Below are positions 5,623 through 6,979 of a DNA stretch of 6,979 nt, in pieces. Location: NCBI GenBank assembly GCA_013153755.1, contig JAADDU010000183.1, forward strand, positions 1 to 6,979, written 5' to 3'. The first letter of the stretch is position 1, and every line of letters begins with the position of its first letter. A program made the position numbers and the translations under genes. Source of the DNA: Campylobacterota bacterium. GTDB lineage: Bacteria; Campylobacterota; Campylobacteria; Campylobacterales; Sulfurimonadaceae. The notes below the pieces were generated by a model, which ran no database searches, was not told where the DNA came from, and saw only the letters and a program-made list of their open reading frames with translations.

Positions 5623-6657
5623 ATGTATAAAAATATATTGGCAGTATCCATAGATGATAATGAACAAAATTTAATTCTTTTAGAAGTATTTGCTAAAGAT
5701 ATAGGTTTAGATATAAAAAACTTTTCAGATTCTTTAAAAGCATTTGATTTTATTTGTAAGAATGATGTAGATATTATATTTACAGATTATATGATGCCTG
5801 AATTAGATGGTCTAGAGCTTATTAGAGGTTTTAGAATTTTAAATAAAGCAACACCTATTATAATGATAACTGCTGGTGGTGAAAATATCCGTGCAGATGC
5901 ACTAAAAGCTGGTGCAACAGACTTTTTAAATAAACCTCTTGATTTAGCAGAGTTCACAGTTAGAACAAAAAATTTACTAGAGCTAAGAGCAGCACAAATT
6001 CAACTAAAAGATAGAGCAAAACAGCTTGAAGTAGAGATACAAAAAGCAACTGAAGATATAGTTGATAGAGAGCATGAATCACTTATAGTATTAGGCAAGA
6101 CAGCTGAATATAAAGATCCAGAAACAGCTAACCACATTAATAGAGTTGCCCATTATTCAAAATTATTGGCTAAAAAATATGGTTTATCTAAGAAAAAACA
6201 AGATCTTATATTTTACTCATCACCATTTCATGATATAGGTAAAGTTGGTATAAAAGATGCCATTCTCTTAAAACCTGCCAAACTAACTGATGCTGAATTT
6301 AAAGTGATGAAAACACATTCAAAGATAGGTTTTGAAATATTAAAAAATGCAAAAAGCAAATATTTACAGATGGGCTCAATTATAGCACTTAATCATCATG
6401 AAAAATATGATGGTACAGGATACCCAAATAAAATAAGAGCAGAAAAAATACCTATAGAAGCTCGTATAGTAGCCATAGCCGATGTTTTTGATGCTTTAGT
6501 ATCTCATAGACCATATAAACAAGCATGGAGCTTTGAAGATGCAATAAGCCTACTTATAAAAGAAAAAACGAAACATTTTGACCCTATGTTGGTAGATATA
6601 TTTATACAAAATATAAAAGCTATAAAAAAAATAAATAAAAAATTTGGAGAAAATTAA
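5623..6657 (+). CDS. Response regulator with HD-GYP domain, predicted cyclic di-GMP phosphodiesterase
   Basis: A 344-residue two-domain cytoplasmic regulator. Residues 4-120 form a REC receiver: acidic pair D11-D12, phosphoacceptor Asp55 in FTDYMMPELDG, Thr83 in MITAGG, and Lys104 in NKPLD. A helical linker rich in Lys, Glu and Gln (about 118-155) probably forms a dimeric coiled coil. The HD-GYP domain (about 155-340) is complete: His171 (ETANHINRV), HDIGK (203-207), His232 (KTHSKIGFEIL), NHHEKYDGTGYP (257-268) with His258-His259 and the GYP triad, and Asp287 in AIADVFDAL. All metal ligands are present, so hydrolysis of cyclic di-GMP to GMP is expected, controlled by phosphorylation of Asp55. 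No histidine kinase is next to it, so its partner is elsewhere. It starts 14 bases after rseP with AGAGGA four bases before the ATG and looks like the last gene of the pgsA-rseP operon. No strong terminator follows. Confidence 0.95.
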   Translation: MYKNILAVSIDDNEQNLILLEVFAKDIGLDIKNFSDSLKAFDFICKNDVDIIFTDYMMPELDGLELIRGFRILNKATPIIMITAGGENIRADALKAGATDFLNKPLDLAEFTVRTKNLLELRAAQIQLKDRAKQLEVEIQKATEDIVDREHESLIVLGKTAEYKDPETANHINRVAHYSKLLAKKYGLSKKKQDLIFYSSPFHDIGKVGIKDAILLKPAKLTDAEFKVMKTHSKIGFEILKNAKSKYLQMGSIIALNHHEKYDGTGYPNKIRAEKIPIEARIVAIADVFDALVSHRPYKQAWSFEDAISLLIKEKTKHFDPMLVDIFIQNIKAIKKINKKFGEN

Positions 6658-6672
6658 TTTTATATTCTAACT

Positions 6673-6979
6673 TTATTTTTTATAAACATCATTAGATTTT
6701 ATCCACATCTCCTTTTTTGCACGTCCCCATTTCATATCTGTAAAATAACCAGTTATTTATATATAAGAGTTAGTTCTTTGATTTGATGTAAAAGTTGTAT
6801 CTTGTTCCCATTTATCTATTTTCTTTCCATCTATAGAATCATATATAGAACTATCTCTTTTTAAATAAAATGTACTTGCTTTTATGATTTGTATTTTATG
6901 ATTTGTATTCGTTTTTACTCTTTTAGGTTCTTTTTTAATGACTTTTTTTACTATTTTTTTAGTTCTTTTTTTAGTTTTC
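6673..6979 (-). pseudogene. SH3-like domain protein with an in-frame stop (5' part beyond the window)
   Basis: Read on the minus strand from the window edge, 73 codons are open, then TAA occurs at 6759-6757, then 27 more codons continue in the same frame to TAA at 6675-6673. The first part begins with a lysine-rich linker (KTKKRTKKIVKKVIKKEPKR) and goes on to ASTFYLKRDSSIYDSIDG and KIDKWEQDTTFTS, resembling a bacterial SH3-like domain. The part after the stop, ITGYFTDMKWGRAKKEMWIK, reads like the final strands of the same domain, where a residue such as Lys would be expected at the stop (AAA to TAA is one change). The gene is therefore probably broken by one nonsense change, unless it is a sequencing error or the stop is read through. 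The alternative is a genuinely shorter protein ending at 6757. The N-terminus, which might hold a signal peptide or membrane anchor, is not seen. It converges on the HD-GYP gene with a 15-base gap. Precise function is not known. Confidence 0.6.
6880..6909. repeat. Perfect 14-bp tandem duplication inside the SH3-like gene
   Basis: The unit TTTATGATTTGTAT occurs twice back to back (6881-6894 and 6895-6908), and one matching base on each side extends the period to 30 bases. Fourteen is not a multiple of three, so gaining or losing a unit shifts the reading frame. The lysine-rich linker and the SH3-like part are in one open frame only with both copies present; with one copy the linker side would be read in a frame containing a TAA. 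Confidence 0.85.

Noticed and set aside
6911..6979. T-rich homopolymer runs as a terminator or contingency tract
   Set aside because: They are the complement of lysine codons (AAA) in the linker of the SH3-like gene; the longest run is only about seven bases and no stem precedes it.

Overview
The window looks like a piece of chromosome from a low-GC member of the Campylobacterota (Epsilonproteobacteria), most likely a Sulfurimonas-like genus. The evidence is the AT-rich base composition, the AAA/ATA/TTA-heavy codon use, the protein sequences themselves, and two gene pairings known from Campylobacter: pyrD followed by a periplasmic M16 peptidase, and pgsA followed by an RseP-type M50 protease. 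The genus is an inference; no database search was possible.

Layout. Positions 1-2286 hold a minus-strand operon of pyrD (class 2 dihydroorotate dehydrogenase) then a secreted M16 zinc peptidase that runs off the left edge. The two genes overlap by 4 bases (ATGA). Positions 2287-2432 are a divergent intergenic region with overlapping opposite -10 boxes and a perfect 20-bp inverted repeat around a 28-base loop, lying in the predicted pyrD leader RNA immediately before its ribosome binding site. Positions 2433-3901 carry, on the plus strand, a DJ-1/PfpI family protein and NAD kinase (nadK). After a 103-base gap, 4005-6657 is a tight plus-strand operon: pgsA (phosphatidylglycerophosphate synthase), rseP (site-2 type intramembrane protease, 1-base overlap with pgsA) and a REC-HD-GYP response regulator, predicted to degrade cyclic di-GMP. 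Positions 6673-6979 hold, on the minus strand and converging on the previous gene, the C-terminal part of an SH3-like domain protein whose reading frame is broken by an in-frame TAA.

How the genes fit together. Most are housekeeping genes: pyrimidine synthesis at the inner membrane (pyrD), NADP supply (nadK), anionic phospholipid synthesis (pgsA), membrane or envelope proteolysis (rseP, M16) and second-messenger signalling (HD-GYP). nadK and pgsA both start at TTG, each with a well-placed Shine-Dalgarno sequence. I see no defence system, CRISPR array, tRNA or rRNA, and no intact mobile element. The parts that the gene list does not explain are the pyrD-leader palindrome with its flanking 6-bp direct repeats, and the interrupted SH3-like gene with a 14-bp tandem duplication.
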